Source of the DNA: Rhodococcus spelaei
GTDB lineage: Bacteria; Actinomycetota; Actinomycetes; Mycobacteriales; Mycobacteriaceae
DNA: 64,000 nt
Assembly: GCF_006704125.1 (NCBI RefSeq)
Contig: NZ_VIGH01000002.1
Location: 124,001 to 188,000, forward strand
Direction of reading: 5' to 3'
In this document: piece by piece, positions 46,142 through 56,321 of the stretch
Layout: every line of letters begins with the position of its first letter
Position numbering within the stretch: the first letter of the stretch is position 1
Program-made: the position numbers and the translations under genes
Notes under the pieces: model-generated
What the model was told of the DNA's origin: nothing
What the model saw: only the letters and a program-made list of their open reading frames with translations
Databases searched by the model: none

Positions 46142-47614
46142 ATGCCAGTCGAGACCGCCGTGATCGTCCTCGCCGCGGGCGCGGGGACACGAATGCGGTC
46201 CAAGACCCCGAAGGTGCTGCACAGCCTCTCGGGTCGGACGATGCTCGCCCACTCCCTGCACGCCGCGGCCGCGCTCGATCCGACCCATCTGGTCACGGTG
46301 ATCGGGCACGAACGCGAGGCCGTCGGTGCAGCCGTCGCCGATGTCGCCACCGAACTCGGAGTCAAGATCGCCACCGCGGTGCAGGACGAGCAGAACGGCA
46401 CCGGCCACGCGGTCGCGTGCGGGCTCAGCGCACTCCCCGACAACTTCGCGGGCACGGTCCTCGTGACATCCGCCGACGTGCCGCTCCTCGACGGCGAGAC
46501 CCTGCGCGGCCTGCTCGACACGCACGTCCAGGCGCCGGCCGCCGCGGTCACCATCCTCACCTCCACGGCCGCCGACCCGACCGGGTACGGCCGGATCCTG
46601 CGCACCACCGACGGCGAGGTCAATGCGATCGTCGAGCAGGCCGACGCCACCGACTCGCAGCGCGCGATAACCGAGGTCAACTCGGGAGTGTACGCATTCG
46701 ACGCGGCTACTCTGCGGTCCGCACTGACGGAACTGAGCTCGGACAACGCCCAGGGCGAGCTGTACCTGACCGACGTGATCGCGATCGCGCGGCGGTTCGG
46801 CGGCAAGATCCGGGCACAGCGCCTCGAGGACTCGCAGCTGGTCGCCGGCGCCAACGACCGGGTGCAACTGGCGGACCTCGCGCGAGAGATGAACCGTCGC
46901 ATCCTCGACGCCCACATGCGCGCGGGTGTCTCGGTGATCGATCCGTCGACCACCTGGATCGACGTGGACGTGACCATCGACCGCGACGCGACGATCAAGC
47001 CCGGCGTGCAACTGCACGGCCGCACCGAGATCGGTGAGGACGCGGTGGTGGGACCGAACAGCACACTCACCGACGTCGTCGTCGGCGCGGGCGCGTCCGT
47101 CGTCCGGACACACGCCGACCGCGCGCGCATCGGTGCGGGCGCGACCGTCGGACCGTTCACGTACCTGCGCCCGGGCACGGTCTTGGGTGAATCGGGCAAG
47201 CTCGGCGCCTTCGTCGAGGTGAAGAACTCCGACATCGGCGATCACTCGAAGGTCCCGCACCTGACCTATGTCGGCGACGCGAGCATCGGCCACCACAGCA
47301 ACATCGGGGCGTCGAGCGTGTTCGTCAACTACGACGGGGTCAACAAGACCCGTACCGTGGTGGGGTCGCACGTGCGCACCGGGTCGGACACCATGTTCGT
47401 GGCGCCCGTCCGGGTCGGCGACGGCGCGTACACGGGAGCGGGCACGGTGCTGCGGTCCGATGTCCCGCCCGGGGCGCTCGCCGTCTCCGGGGGCAAGCAG
47501 CGCAACATTGACGGCTGGGTCGAGCGCAATCGACCCGGCACAGCGGCCGCCGAGGCAGCCGCTATGGCACAGCAGCACAACATCGAGAACAACGAGGACG
47601 GCGAAGAGCAGTGA
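46142..47614 (+). CDS. glmU: Bifunctional UDP-GlcNAc pyrophosphorylase / GlcN-1-P acetyltransferase
   Basis: A 490-aa enzyme making UDP-N-acetylglucosamine. The N-terminal uridylyltransferase has [18 protein letters not shown] and QNGTGHAV. The C-terminal left-handed beta-helix acetyltransferase shows hexapeptide repeats ([30 protein letters not shown]) and the active-site segment NYDGVNK. The Asp/Glu-rich C-terminal tail is typical of actinobacteria. The start is the ATG at 46142 after GAGGAG; the stop overlaps prs (GTGA). Confidence 0.97.
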   Translation: MPVETAVIVLAAGAGTRMRSKTPKVLHSLSGRTMLAHSLHAAAALDPTHLVTVIGHEREAVGAAVADVATELGVKIATAVQDEQNGTGHAVACGLSALPDNFAGTVLVTSADVPLLDGETLRGLLDTHVQAPAAAVTILTSTAADPTGYGRILRTTDGEVNAIVEQADATDSQRAITEVNSGVYAFDAATLRSALTELSSDNAQGELYLTDVIAIARRFGGKIRAQRLEDSQLVAGANDRVQLADLAREMNRRILDAHMRAGVSVIDPSTTWIDVDVTIDRDATIKPGVQLHGRTEIGEDAVVGPNSTLTDVVVGAGASVVRTHADRARIGAGATVGPFTYLRPGTVLGESGKLGAFVEVKNSDIGDHSKVPHLTYVGDASIGHHSNIGASSVFVNYDGVNKTRTVVGSHVRTGSDTMFVAPVRVGDGAYTGAGTVLRSDVPPGALAVSGGKQRNIDGWVERNRPGTAAAEAAAMAQQHNIENNEDGEEQ

Positions 47615-48591
47615 CCGCGAATTGGATCGACAACCAGAAGAACCTCATGCTCTTCTCCGGTCGCGCGCATCCCGAACTGGCCGAGCAGGTGGCGAAGGAA
47701 CTGGACATTCAGATCACCCCGCAGACCGCGCGCGACTTCGCCAACGGCGAGATCTTCGTGCGATTCGAGGAGTCGGTGCGCGGCTCGGACGCCTTCGTCC
47801 TGCAGAGCCACCCCGCGCCCCTGAACCAGTGGATCATGGAGCAGCTCATCATGATCGACGCGCTCAAGCGTGGATCCGCCAAGCGCATCACCGCGGTGCT
47901 GCCGTTCTACCCGTACGCCCGCCAGGACAAGAAGCACCGCGGCCGCGAGCCGATCTCGGCCCGCCTGATCGCGGACATGCTCAAGACCGCCGGTGCGGAC
48001 CGGATCATCACCGTCGACCTGCACACCGACCAGATCCAGGGCTTCTTCGACGGCCCAGTCGACCACATGCACGCCCAGGGTCAGCTCGCCCAGTACGTCC
48101 GCGAGAACTACGGCACCGAGAACATCTGCGTGGTCTCCCCGGACGCCGGTCGCGTCAAGGTTGCCGAGAAGTGGGCCGACGCCCTCGACGGCGCGCCGCT
48201 GGCATTCGTGCACAAGACCCGCGACCCGCTGGTGCCGAACCAGGTCAAGTCGAACCGCGTCGTCGGTGACGTGAGCGGCCACACCTGCGTGCTGATCGAC
48301 GACATGATCGACACCGGCGGCACGATCGCCGGCGCGGTGAAGGTGCTCAAGGACGCCGGCGCGGGCGACGTGATCATTGCCACCACGCACGGTGTGTTCT
48401 CCGACCCCGCAGCCGAGCGCCTCGCGTCCTGCGGCGCCAAGGAGGTCATCACGACCAACACGCTGCCGATCCCGGAGGAGAAGCGCTTCCCGACGCTGAC
48501 CATCCTGTCGATCGCCCCGCTGCTCGCGCGGACCATCAAGGAGGTCTTCGAGAACGGCTCGGTGACCTCGCTCTTCAACGGCAGCGCCTAG
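47611..48591 (+). CDS. prs: Ribose-phosphate pyrophosphokinase
   Basis: A 326-aa enzyme that makes PRPP from ribose-5-phosphate and ATP. Motifs are [16 protein letters not shown] (flexible loop), [16 protein letters not shown] (ATP/regulatory loop), [11 protein letters not shown], and the PRPP-binding [20 protein letters not shown] start in a GTGA overlap with glmU, an ancient pairing. A strong hairpin at 48603-48650 ends the operon. Confidence 0.97.
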   Translation: MTANWIDNQKNLMLFSGRAHPELAEQVAKELDIQITPQTARDFANGEIFVRFEESVRGSDAFVLQSHPAPLNQWIMEQLIMIDALKRGSAKRITAVLPFYPYARQDKKHRGREPISARLIADMLKTAGADRIITVDLHTDQIQGFFDGPVDHMHAQGQLAQYVRENYGTENICVVSPDAGRVKVAEKWADALDGAPLAFVHKTRDPLVPNQVKSNRVVGDVSGHTCVLIDDMIDTGGTIAGAVKVLKDAGAGDVIIATTHGVFSDPAAERLASCGAKEVITTNTLPIPEEKRFPTLTILSIAPLLARTIKEVFENGSVTSLFNGSA

Positions 48592-48602
48592 GCGGCTGCG
48601 CC

Positions 48603-48650
48603 GCCCGTGAGTCTTTCCGGCCCACTGAGGGGCCAGAAAGACTCACGGGC
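48603..48650 (+). terminator. Strong terminator after prs
   Basis: A 20-bp stem with one mismatch: left arm 48603-48622 (starts gcccgtgagtctttcc), right arm 48631-48650 (ggccagaaagactcacgggc), loop of 8 nt, followed by ...cctttt. It ends the glmU-prs transcript. The next gene begins only 16 nt later. Confidence 0.88.
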
Positions 48651-48665
48651 GCTAGCCTTTTGTTT

Positions 48666-49304
48666 GTGTTCTCCGGATTCTCCGACGCCGCCCTGGACTT
48701 CTACGAGGACCTGGAGGCGGACAACAGCAAGACATTCTGGACCGCCCACAAGGCGGTCTACGAGTCGTCGGTGCGTGCGCCCATGGTCGGGCTGCTGGTC
48801 GAGCTGGAACGGGACTTCGGCGAGGGCAAGGTGTTCCGGCCCTACCGCGACGTCCGGTTCTCCAAGGACAAGACCCCGTACAAGACCCATCAGGGCGGCG
48901 TCGTCATGGTCGGTCCCGGCATCGGGTACTACGTCCAGATCGACGCGTCGGGCCTGTTCGTCGGCGGCGGCTTCTACCAGAACACGCCCGACCAGGTCGC
49001 GCGGCTGCGTGCCGCCGTCGACAGCGACCTGCGCGGCGAGCAGTTGGTACGACTGACGCGCGCACTGGAGAAGTCGGGATTCGAGATCGGCGGAGACCGC
49101 CTCAAGACTCGTCCGCGCGGGTTCGCCGAGGACCATCCGCGGCTCGAGCTGCTGCGTCACCGCACGCTGACGGCGGGGCGCAGTTACGGCTGCCCGCAGT
49201 GGCTCGACAGCGCTCGGACGCTCACCGAGGTGCGCGCTTCGTGGGAGTCGCTGCGCCCGCTGACGGAGTGGCTGACCGACGTCGTGGGCGGACCGACGGG
49301 ATAG
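48666..49304 (+). CDS. DUF2461 / TIGR02453 family protein
   Basis: A ~212-aa protein of the DUF2461 family, function unknown. Family marks are ADNSKTFWTAHKAVYE near the start, FRPYRDVRFSKDKTPYKTHQG in the middle, and GLFVGGGFY. The GTG at 48666 lies 15 nt after the terminator and no ribosome site precedes it; tagcct sits ~13 nt upstream as a possible -10, so leaderless transcription is likely. Confidence 0.8.
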   Translation: MFSGFSDAALDFYEDLEADNSKTFWTAHKAVYESSVRAPMVGLLVELERDFGEGKVFRPYRDVRFSKDKTPYKTHQGGVVMVGPGIGYYVQIDASGLFVGGGFYQNTPDQVARLRAAVDSDLRGEQLVRLTRALEKSGFEIGGDRLKTRPRGFAEDHPRLELLRHRTLTAGRSYGCPQWLDSARTLTEVRASWESLRPLTEWLTDVVGGPTG

Positions 49305-49465
49305 ATCTGCCCGCCGGGAAACCGCTTGCGCGGCAAGAGTTTGCCTGCGCACGGCCACTACCGAACCGAGTTGGCCATGAGATTGATCACGTCTGACACT
49401 TCAACCGCAGGAACGTAACGATCCGGTGTCGTGTGCCGGCGAGCTCTGCCCTATTGTCATGCGTC

Positions 49466-50143
49466 GTGATTGACGCGCAGACTCTCGATGTCCCGGCCGG
49501 AACCACAACGATGCAGACGGCTCGGCGTTGGGTTCCCGGCGCCTGCGTCTGGTGCGGCGACGACGTCGCCGTGGAGATGTACCGCAACGAGCCGCGGTGC
49601 GGCACCTGCCGTGAGAACGAAGAGATCATCGAGGGCGCGCGCCGGTTCCTCGGCATGTACGGCCTGCGCCCGCTCGGCGGCACCCTGCAGTCCGACGACG
49701 AGGAGGAGCGCGAGTGGCGCGTCACCGCTCGCGACGCCCGCGCCGCCCTGAACCAGACCAAGCTGGCGTCCCCGCCCGACCCGGCATTGGTCCGTAAGGC
49801 GTTGCGCCCCCGCGCCGCCGCCGTCGTCGCCGAGACCGTCGTCGCGTCGCGCGCGTCCACCGCGACGGGATCGGCAACCCGCGCGGCCGCCACCGCACGC
49901 ACGACCCGTTCGGCGGCCGGGCAGGCGGCGGTCAGTTCGGACGCCGTCGACCTCGACGAGATCCAGGCGCGGGGACTGGCCCTGCTGGACCAGATGAGCT
50001 CCGTCGACGCTCAGCTCGCTCAGGTCGCCGACCAGTCGGGCCTGGCGGCCCGCGCCCGCCGCAGCGATCTCGAGAAGCAGAAGGCGACGATCATGCGCAC
50101 CCTCGGCGCACTGGAGAAGGCGCGGCAGAGCGCGCAGCGGTAG
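49466..50143 (+). CDS. Zinc-ribbon plus coiled-coil hypothetical protein
   Basis: A 225-aa protein. Near the N-terminus CVWCGDDVAVEM and RCGTCREN give two CxxC pairs, a zinc-ribbon pattern. A low-complexity Ala/Thr/Arg-rich linker (~residues 110-165) follows, then a predicted coiled coil (LDEIQARGLALLDQMSSVDAQ). No enzymatic motif. The GTG start lies ~7 nt after tattgt, a plausible -10, suggesting a leaderless message. Function unknown. Confidence 0.65.
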   Translation: MIDAQTLDVPAGTTTMQTARRWVPGACVWCGDDVAVEMYRNEPRCGTCRENEEIIEGARRFLGMYGLRPLGGTLQSDDEEEREWRVTARDARAALNQTKLASPPDPALVRKALRPRAAAVVAETVVASRASTATGSATRAAATARTTRSAAGQAAVSSDAVDLDEIQARGLALLDQMSSVDAQLAQVADQSGLAARARRSDLEKQKATIMRTLGALEKARQSAQR

Positions 50144-50166
50144 CTGGCGTGCGTCACGATGGTGTG

Positions 50167-50673
50167 GTGACCATCGTGATCCGCGACGCCCACGCCGACG
50201 ACCTGCCCGGCATCCTGGAGATCCACAACGAGGCGGTCCGCAACACGACCGCGATCTGGGACGAGGAGCCGGTCGACATCGACGACCGTCGCGCGTGGCT
50301 GGACGGCCGCGAGCGGGCCGGGTTCCCGGTGTTGGTCGCGGTCGACACATCGGTGGGAGTCGACCGAGTGGCCGGCTATGCGACCTACGGCGTGTGGCGG
50401 GCCAAGAGCGGCTACCGGCACACCGTGGAGAACTCGGTGTACGTCCACGTCGACCATCACCGCAAGGGCATCGCCTCGCAGCTGATGGCCGCGCTGATCG
50501 AACGGGCCCGCGCCGGCGGCATCCACGTGATGGTCGCGAGCATCGAGTCGACGAACACCACCTCCATCGCTCTGCACGAGCGGTTCGGGTTCCGGACGGT
50601 CGGGGTGATGCCGGAGGTGGGCGTCAAGTTCGGGCGGTGGCTGGACCTGACTTTCATGCAGTTGACGCTGTAG
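50167..50673 (+). CDS. GNAT acetyltransferase (phosphinothricin acetyltransferase-like)
   Basis: A 168-aa GNAT enzyme. Family motifs are IRDAHADDLPGILEIHNEAV at the N-terminus, VENSVYVHVDHHRKGIASQLM (acetyl-CoA loop, RKGIAS) and IALHERFGFRTVGVMPEVG at the C-terminus, as in Pat/bar-type enzymes acting on amino-acid-like substrates. The GTG at 50167 is chosen because translation from it begins on the first beta strand. It is 23 nt downstream of the zinc-ribbon gene. Confidence 0.85.
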   Translation: MTIVIRDAHADDLPGILEIHNEAVRNTTAIWDEEPVDIDDRRAWLDGRERAGFPVLVAVDTSVGVDRVAGYATYGVWRAKSGYRHTVENSVYVHVDHHRKGIASQLMAALIERARAGGIHVMVASIESTNTTSIALHERFGFRTVGVMPEVGVKFGRWLDLTFMQLTL

Positions 50674-50869
50674 ACCTCCCGGCGGTGTCGAGCATCGTCA
50701 GTGCTGGTGGTTCGACGATTTCGAGGACAAGCATCGGCTGGCCTTACGCTGTACATCAGGTCGAACCGGTTGCATGTGTAGCGCTCGCCGCTTGCTGGAC
50801 GATGTACGGAATGACGTGATGCGTCGCCGGGGCAGGGCGCATGTCAGAGAGTCGAATTTGGGAGTGGGC

Positions 50870-52567
50870 ATGACACCTCGAGGATTCTTCGCACGCCATC
50901 GCATCGCATCGGGCCTGATCGCGCCCGGAATCCTCGGCGTGGCCGCCTTGGTCACGCTGCCATGGGCACTGTCATCCGGGCCCCGTACCGCCGACACAGA
51001 ACTCACGTCGTCAGTGACCGAGTGCCACGACATGGTCACCGTCTCGATCGCCGGGCGCGGTGACACGCCCTCGGCGGACACCCCGAAGCTCGTCGACGCC
51101 AACGGCAATGCGCTCCCGGCCGCGCTGTCGACCGACTACAGCAGCAAGTGGCTCGATCCGGTCGCCAACGCCCCGGCTGCCAGCGTCAACCCGAACTCGT
51201 ACGCGTCGGTCTACGTCGCGTACCCCGCGAACATGGACAGCTACGAGAGCGCCGTCACCACGGGCGTGGCCAACGCCGAATCGGTGATGCAGCAGATCCA
51301 GCAGTCGTGCCCGAACACCCGGTTCGCGATCGTCGGCTACAGCGAGGGCGCCGACGTCGCGCGGCGGGTCGCGATGGACGTCGGGCATCAGACCGCCGAC
51401 GCCAAGGGCGGGTACGGGATCGTCAATCCGGCGAACGTCACCGGTGTCGTCATCTTCGCCGACGCCGGCCGCGCGGACGGTACGGGTCCCTTCCCGGGCG
51501 CGACGAACCCGTTCACCAACCCGAACGGTTTCAACCAGGCGTACCAGACCGGTACCACCCCGGCCGACGGACAGGGCGCGGTGCAGGGTACCGGCGGTTC
51601 CGACTTCGGCGCCCTGAACGGCAGGATCGCGTCGTTCTGTTCGGACGGCGACCTCACCTGCTCGGCGCCGCAGAACATCTCGCTGCTCAACCTCGCGGTC
51701 AACGTGGGTAGGCAACTGAACGTCGACTCACTCGAGAAGAACGGTCTCACGCTGGACAACGGACAGGGCGTCGCAGTGGTGCTCGGGCAGATCGCGTTCA
51801 ATGCGTTCCAAGAGATTCGGGCGACGCCGAACTGGATGCAGGGCAACGAGACGTTCCTCGACGTGCTGCTGAAGGTGTCCGACCCGGCCTACAAGCCCGG
51901 ACAGACGACTGCAGTGACGGACACCGCGCAGGACGCGTCGATCTCCACCAACCAGATGTCACCGCTGGCCTATCTGCCGCAGAAGATGTTCAAGGAGATC
52001 GTGGGGCTCATCGCGACGAACCAGAACACCATCCCGGTGGTCATGAGTGACCCGTACAACCTCACCCTGGGCCCGGATGCCAAGGGGCATCACTTCGACT
52101 ACTGGCGTGACGCGAACACCGCCGACGGCAAGCCACTGACGTCATCGCAGTACGCGGCGGCCTGGCTGACGCAGCTCGCTCAGCAGGCGCAGGCAGGACA
52201 GCCGCTCGACACGACGGTCAAGCCGGACGCGACGACGGTCAAGACTGTCGTCGATCAGGTGACGGCGACACCGACGCCGACCTCGGCTGCCGCCACGACG
52301 TCGGGCACTGCGACCACGTCCACGTCTACATCGAATTCGGCGACACCGACCGACTCGGCTTCCGCTTCCGCGACAACGACTGCGCCGACCACGGCTGCAC
52401 CCACGCCGGCGGCAAATGAGGTCGACGCTTCGACGAGCGTGACCCCGGAGACGACGAGCGCGGCCCCGACGGTGGAGACGCAGACCGCGGCGGTTGTCCC
52501 CACGACGACCGCGGCGGTGTCGACCACCCCAACCACGACCCCGGCGGTTCCGAGCTCGACCAGGTAG
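50870..52567 (+). CDS. Exported cutinase-family esterase with Ser/Thr-rich tail
   Basis: A 565-aa secreted or surface alpha/beta hydrolase. Residues 1-~45 are a signal or anchor helix. The cutinase core has FAIVGYSEGADVARR (GxSxG nucleophile elbow, Ser ~162), and a plausible Asp and a late His at GHHFDYW. Cys residues (SVTECHDM, QQSCPNTR, SFCSDGDLTC) could form disulfides. The last ~105 residues are almost only Thr, Ser, Ala, Pro and Val, a wall-spanning or glycosylated stalk. Start ATG 50870 after GGGAG. Confidence 0.88.
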   Translation: MTPRGFFARHRIASGLIAPGILGVAALVTLPWALSSGPRTADTELTSSVTECHDMVTVSIAGRGDTPSADTPKLVDANGNALPAALSTDYSSKWLDPVANAPAASVNPNSYASVYVAYPANMDSYESAVTTGVANAESVMQQIQQSCPNTRFAIVGYSEGADVARRVAMDVGHQTADAKGGYGIVNPANVTGVVIFADAGRADGTGPFPGATNPFTNPNGFNQAYQTGTTPADGQGAVQGTGGSDFGALNGRIASFCSDGDLTCSAPQNISLLNLAVNVGRQLNVDSLEKNGLTLDNGQGVAVVLGQIAFNAFQEIRATPNWMQGNETFLDVLLKVSDPAYKPGQTTAVTDTAQDASISTNQMSPLAYLPQKMFKEIVGLIATNQNTIPVVMSDPYNLTLGPDAKGHHFDYWRDANTADGKPLTSSQYAAAWLTQLAQQAQAGQPLDTTVKPDATTVKTVVDQVTATPTPTSAAATTSGTATTSTSTSNSATPTDSASASATTTAPTTAAPTPAANEVDASTSVTPETTSAAPTVETQTAAVVPTTTAAVSTTPTTTPAVPSSTR

Positions 52568-52718
52568 GTCGCACGGCGGATTCGTCAGTTGTCCGGCGTG
52601 ACCGGAATCCAGGAGCCGCATCGCTTCCGAGGGGTCAGGATCGCCGTCGGTGTGACCACGCAACCGAGGTTGGCTGACCGATGGCCCGGAGGAATAAGAG
52701 CCTCGTTCGGCTAGCCGG

Positions 52719-54635
52719 TCAGAAGGGCGCAGGTTCGCTGAGGTCGACGACGAGGACCGGCTTCGGCGATGGGTCGACATCACGGTCGCGGTTGCGCCAG
52801 TCCGGCGCGAGCGCGTCGAGGATGTAGACGAGATCGTCTTCGACGCCGCGGCCGCGGTGTGGGCCGAAGAGTCGTTCCATGGTTGCGTCGTCGGTGAGTG
52901 GCCCGAATGGGAGACCCACGTCGGGGTCGGCGAAGGCGCCGGCCGGTTCGGTGACGGTGACGATCCCGTTCGGATCGGTCCACTCGAGACGCCCGCCCCC
53001 GACTTGCCTGACCTTCCATCGGCCGCTCGTCTTGAGGCGGTGGTGCCGACGGCACAGGCAGGCCAGGTTCTGTTCGACCGTCCACCCGCCCGCTGCCGGA
53101 TCGGCATGATCGAAGTGCACGGTGTGGTCGATGTCGCAGGTGGAGGCCCGCGCAGTGCATCCCGGAAACCTGCACGTCCCATCCCTGGTGCGGACTATCT
53201 CGACCAATCTTGCGGAGGGCCGATATGTCAGTGCTTCGCGGCGGCGCCGGGTACGTTCGCGGACCGCGGCGGGAGTGATGCCGGCCGCGGACAGACTGCG
53301 GCCGATGCCGAGGATCGGGCCGTGTGCCGCGGTGTCGACTCGTCGACCGGTGAGCCACACGGTGTCCGGGTCGGGATCGGGCACGCCGGAATCTCCCGAA
53401 CCTGCGCGACCACTCCCCTCCGTTCCGCACAGTGCGTCGAGAATCGCTTCGCGGTCAGATTCGCTGAGCGTCAACACCTTCCGCCATGTCCCGTCCTCGG
53501 CAAGTTCCCGTGCCAAGTCCGCATCGATCGGCCCGTATCCGGCGAGGTAGCCGGGCAGGTCATCCAGGCCGAGGAGGGTGGTCGCGTTGACCCCGACCAT
53601 GATCGTCGCCTTCGGCAGCGGCGGCAGGGCAGGCGGAGTTGACGTCGTCGCAGAGGGCACGCCCAGTGCCACGGCCGTTGCGGCTGATGCGACACCGTGG
53701 CTTGCAGTGTCACTGCTGCCATTAGCAGAATCCTGGCCGCCGGGTTCCGCGGCAACTGTGGCGGAGGAGTTCAGGTCACCGTCGCTCACGGCGAGCTCGA
53801 CGGCATTCCCGGAATCCTGGCCGCCGGGTTCCGCGGCGTTGGGAGTGATGGGCGGGACACTCACGCCCGACGACTTCGGAACGTCGTTCGCGGTGCACTC
53901 CCGGCGTCCGCACAGGCATTCCAGTCGGCCGTGGCCTTCGGCGAGGGCTTGCAGCGCATCGGCGCGCCGCTGCGCGAAGGTCCGCGGATCGTGGGCGCAG
54001 ACGTCGAATGCCATGGACCGCAGACGCATCGCGACCACTTGGCCCGCGGCGGCCGGCATCAGCCCCTCGAGCGTGCACATTCCGTCGTCGGCGGCCCGCA
54101 CCCGGACGTCACGGTCCTCGACCGCGCGCTCCCGCCGACTCCGCGCACCCTCCGGATCGTGACGAGCGATCAACCGCTTTGCCCGACGCCGCAACGCCGT
54201 CGACGTGCACCGCGCCGCACCCTCGACCATCCGCCGTTCGAGTTCGTCGAGCGCATCCTCGGAGACGTTCGCCAGTGCATCCGAAATCACGGTCGCCTGA
54301 ACCAGATCGAGCTTCCCGGCGGCGAACAGCGCCGACACTCGGTGCAGCCTCCACCGCAGATCGCAGCCGAGCCCGATGAGATTCTGCGCCGCCGCCTCGG
54401 TGATGTGCAGGATCCCCGCGACCTCCACGTGCGCGAACTCGCCCTGGAACGCCTCGTTCCGGCCGCGCCGCGCGTCCTGCGCGCACCGCGCGATGTACAC
54501 GGTGGCTGCCGCGTCCACTTCACGGAACTGCGCCCGCGCGATCGCCGCGTGCTGGTCCACCAACGCCGACGGCCACTCGCAATCAGGGATGCCGTCGAGC
54601 ACCCCTGCCTGCGAAGATCCATCGGATTCGAACAC
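52719..54635 (-). CDS. HNH endonuclease, DUF222 (13E12) family
   Basis: A 638-aa protein of the DUF222-HNH type that is multicopy in mycolata. DUF222 covers residues ~30-230; the HNH nuclease lies at ~490-550 (CRFPGCTARASTCDIDHTVHF, then LCRRHHRLK, with the DH and zinc Cys residues). A ~100-residue Ser/Ala/Gly-rich linker separates them and holds the duplicated segment EPGGQDS (26-nt direct repeat at 53728-53753 and 53812-53837). These proteins are often called REP13E12 and may be relics of mobile elements; function unproven. Confidence 0.85.
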   Translation of the reverse strand: MFESDGSSQAGVLDGIPDCEWPSALVDQHAAIARAQFREVDAAATVYIARCAQDARRGRNEAFQGEFAHVEVAGILHITEAAAQNLIGLGCDLRWRLHRVSALFAAGKLDLVQATVISDALANVSEDALDELERRMVEGAARCTSTALRRRAKRLIARHDPEGARSRRERAVEDRDVRVRAADDGMCTLEGLMPAAAGQVVAMRLRSMAFDVCAHDPRTFAQRRADALQALAEGHGRLECLCGRRECTANDVPKSSGVSVPPITPNAAEPGGQDSGNAVELAVSDGDLNSSATVAAEPGGQDSANGSSDTASHGVASAATAVALGVPSATTSTPPALPPLPKATIMVGVNATTLLGLDDLPGYLAGYGPIDADLARELAEDGTWRKVLTLSESDREAILDALCGTEGSGRAGSGDSGVPDPDPDTVWLTGRRVDTAAHGPILGIGRSLSAAGITPAAVRERTRRRREALTYRPSARLVEIVRTRDGTCRFPGCTARASTCDIDHTVHFDHADPAAGGWTVEQNLACLCRRHHRLKTSGRWKVRQVGGGRLEWTDPNGIVTVTEPAGAFADPDVGLPFGPLTDDATMERLFGPHRGRGVEDDLVYILDALAPDWRNRDRDVDPSPKPVLVVDLSEPAPF

Positions 54636-54727
54636 AGTTTCGAGTATATGCCGAATAGCCTTTCAGCGCGCCGTTTTCGCGATTCGATACTTCCCTAATC
54701 GCGGAAGTGAGCGCACCGTCGCCGCAG

Positions 54728-55009
54728 TCAGGAGCAGTAGTCGGGTTCGCCCTGCTTGACCACGGAGAGCACCGCGTCGCCCTCGCCGAAGGTCGATCCG
54801 GCGGGCGGGGTCTGTCCGACAACCACCCAATTGCGGTCAAGCACGGGGGCGCGACTCTTCCCGGTGGCGTCCTTGCTGCGGGAGGAGAAGACACCGGCCG
54901 CCTGGATGGTGTCCTGGGCGTCCTGCAGATTCACTACGAGCAGAACACCATGGTCCTCGGCGACCCAGGCCGGCGGCAGCACCACCGTGCCCAAGCTGAA
55001 GGTGAACAT
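54728..55009 (-). CDS. PASTA-domain small protein
   Basis: A 93-aa protein matching short actinobacterial PASTA proteins: VVNLQDAQDTIQAAGVFS then DRNWVVVGQTPPAGS, with a final DAVLSVVKQGEPDY. PASTA domains bind muropeptides or beta-lactams. No signal peptide is visible in this reading, and residues ~14-30 (WVAEDHGVLLV) differ from the usual VGMNLQDAQ context, so the 5' end may be incomplete or altered. It lies 29 nt downstream of the dienelactone hydrolase gene. Confidence 0.6.
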   Translation of the reverse strand: MFTFSLGTVVLPPAWVAEDHGVLLVVNLQDAQDTIQAAGVFSSRSKDATGKSRAPVLDRNWVVVGQTPPAGSTFGEGDAVLSVVKQGEPDYCS

Positions 55010-55038
55010 GATCGAGGTGACCGGCTAGCGGTGCGCAA

Positions 55039-55863
55039 TCACGTCGGCGACGACAGCAACCGCGTGCGCATGAGGTCGAGCACCCGCTCGACGGCGGCGA
55101 GCGTCGGCTGGCCGGGCTCGTCGACGAGATGCTCGGTGAGCACCGAGTGCGGTGGCAACGCCCCCTGCGGATTGGCGCTTGCGCCATCGAGTTCGACGGC
55201 GACGAACGCTTCACCGAGCTGTTCGCGCAGGAACTCGAACCGCTCGGCGGGCACGAACCGGTCCCCTACGAACCGCAGCCCGAGCACGGTCAATCCGCCC
55301 GCGCATCGCTCCTTGACACGTGCGAGGTCCTCGGGCGAGATGTCGATCGTGGCCCGCCGCCCCGCAGTGACGGCGAGCGGCAACGACGGCTGCGAGAGCA
55401 CCGGTGCGAGCAGGACGTCGTCTGCGGCCATCGCGAGGGCGAAACCGCCGGTGAAGCACATTCCCACCGCGCCGACCCCGGGGCCGCCGCAGCGCGCGTG
55501 TTCGTGCCGGGCCAGTGCCCGCAACCAGCCGATCACCGGCGAGGTGCGCCCGGTCGCGAGCACGGTGAACTCGCGATTGATGCAGATCGGGATAATCGTG
55601 GACGCCGCATTGACGGCCGCGGCCGCGATCCCGTGCGCGTCCGGGTGCGGGTCGCGGCCCGGGCGCCCGAACAGGTGCGGGAGCACCGCAGTGCAGCCGA
55701 TATCGGAGATGCGTCGGGCAAAGTCGAGGACCTTCGGCGTGATGCCCGGGACCTCGGCCATCACGATCACGGCTGGCCCCGTGCCGCGACGGAAGACGGT
55801 CCGGGTCGCGCCGTCGTGGGTGAACTGATCGCGGTCGAAGTCGCTCAGCTCGTCGTCGGACAT
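55039..55863 (-). CDS. Dienelactone hydrolase family protein
   Basis: A 274-aa alpha/beta hydrolase with the Cys nucleophile elbow VGMCFTGGFALAMA (G-x-C-x-G-G), a catalytic Asp around RFVGDRFVPAERFE and a likely His at GALPPHSVLT. It would hydrolyse small lactones or esters. The ATG at 55863 follows gaggggcgtgcg, a usable ribosome site. No aromatic degradation genes accompany it, so the substrate is open. Confidence 0.85.
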   Translation of the reverse strand: MSDDELSDFDRDQFTHDGATRTVFRRGTGPAVIVMAEVPGITPKVLDFARRISDIGCTAVLPHLFGRPGRDPHPDAHGIAAAAVNAASTIIPICINREFTVLATGRTSPVIGWLRALARHEHARCGGPGVGAVGMCFTGGFALAMAADDVLLAPVLSQPSLPLAVTAGRRATIDISPEDLARVKERCAGGLTVLGLRFVGDRFVPAERFEFLREQLGEAFVAVELDGASANPQGALPPHSVLTEHLVDEPGQPTLAAVERVLDLMRTRLLSSPT

Positions 55864-56321
55864 CGCACGCCCCTCTCGTCAACGACCATCTTGCCGTAGC
55901 CCTCCCCTGATGAGCGGCCAACGCCACGGTACTGCGCCCACCAAGACGGCCCTTGCTGGTGAGCTGCTCGCAATCAAGCACGCGCTCAAGCGATTTCCGC
56001 GCCGAGGCCTCCACAACCTCACTGACGGCCTGGGCGCACGCCTGCCTCGCCCGGCACTGCTCGATCGACACACCGGCGACGTGGCACGGCGGTCACCCGC
56101 AACCGGGATATCGGCCCGGTGTCACGCCAGTGCGCGCGAGCACTGCAGCCTGACCTGGGCACATGTCCACCATGCAGCCTGTCCGCTTTGCGCGTTTTGT
56201 GACTGGGCGCACATCGTTCCCGTTCAGTGAGACTCGCCACTTCGCCTCGGCGGCGCTCCCGTATCAATGTCTCCAGCACTGAGATGTGCGTCACAACACC
56301 ACCTCACAAGGAGCACACACC
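55864..56321. other. Gene-poor spacer upstream of the peptide pair
   Basis: 458 nt with no gene I can support. The minus strand near 55877-56071 has a short in-phase frame with high GC3 and no ribosome site, possibly a remnant. Near 56262 the word tatcaat could be a -10 for the first peptide gene. The sequence tgcgtcac just before the first peptide is repeated before the second (56692). Confidence 0.4.

Noticed and set aside
52719-54635. Mobile element or intron with HNH nuclease
   Set aside because: DUF222-HNH proteins are usual chromosomal genes in mycolata; no terminal repeats or target duplication were seen around it.
55211-56071. Alternative minus-strand frame starting upstream of the dienelactone hydrolase
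   Set aside because: It runs in a different phase through the hydrolase gene, which is well supported. Only its first ~65 codons look coding-like; left as a possible remnant.
55910-56230. 106-codon plus-strand frame in the spacer before the peptide genes
   Set aside because: Mixed, Arg/His-rich composition with no motif and no ribosome site.
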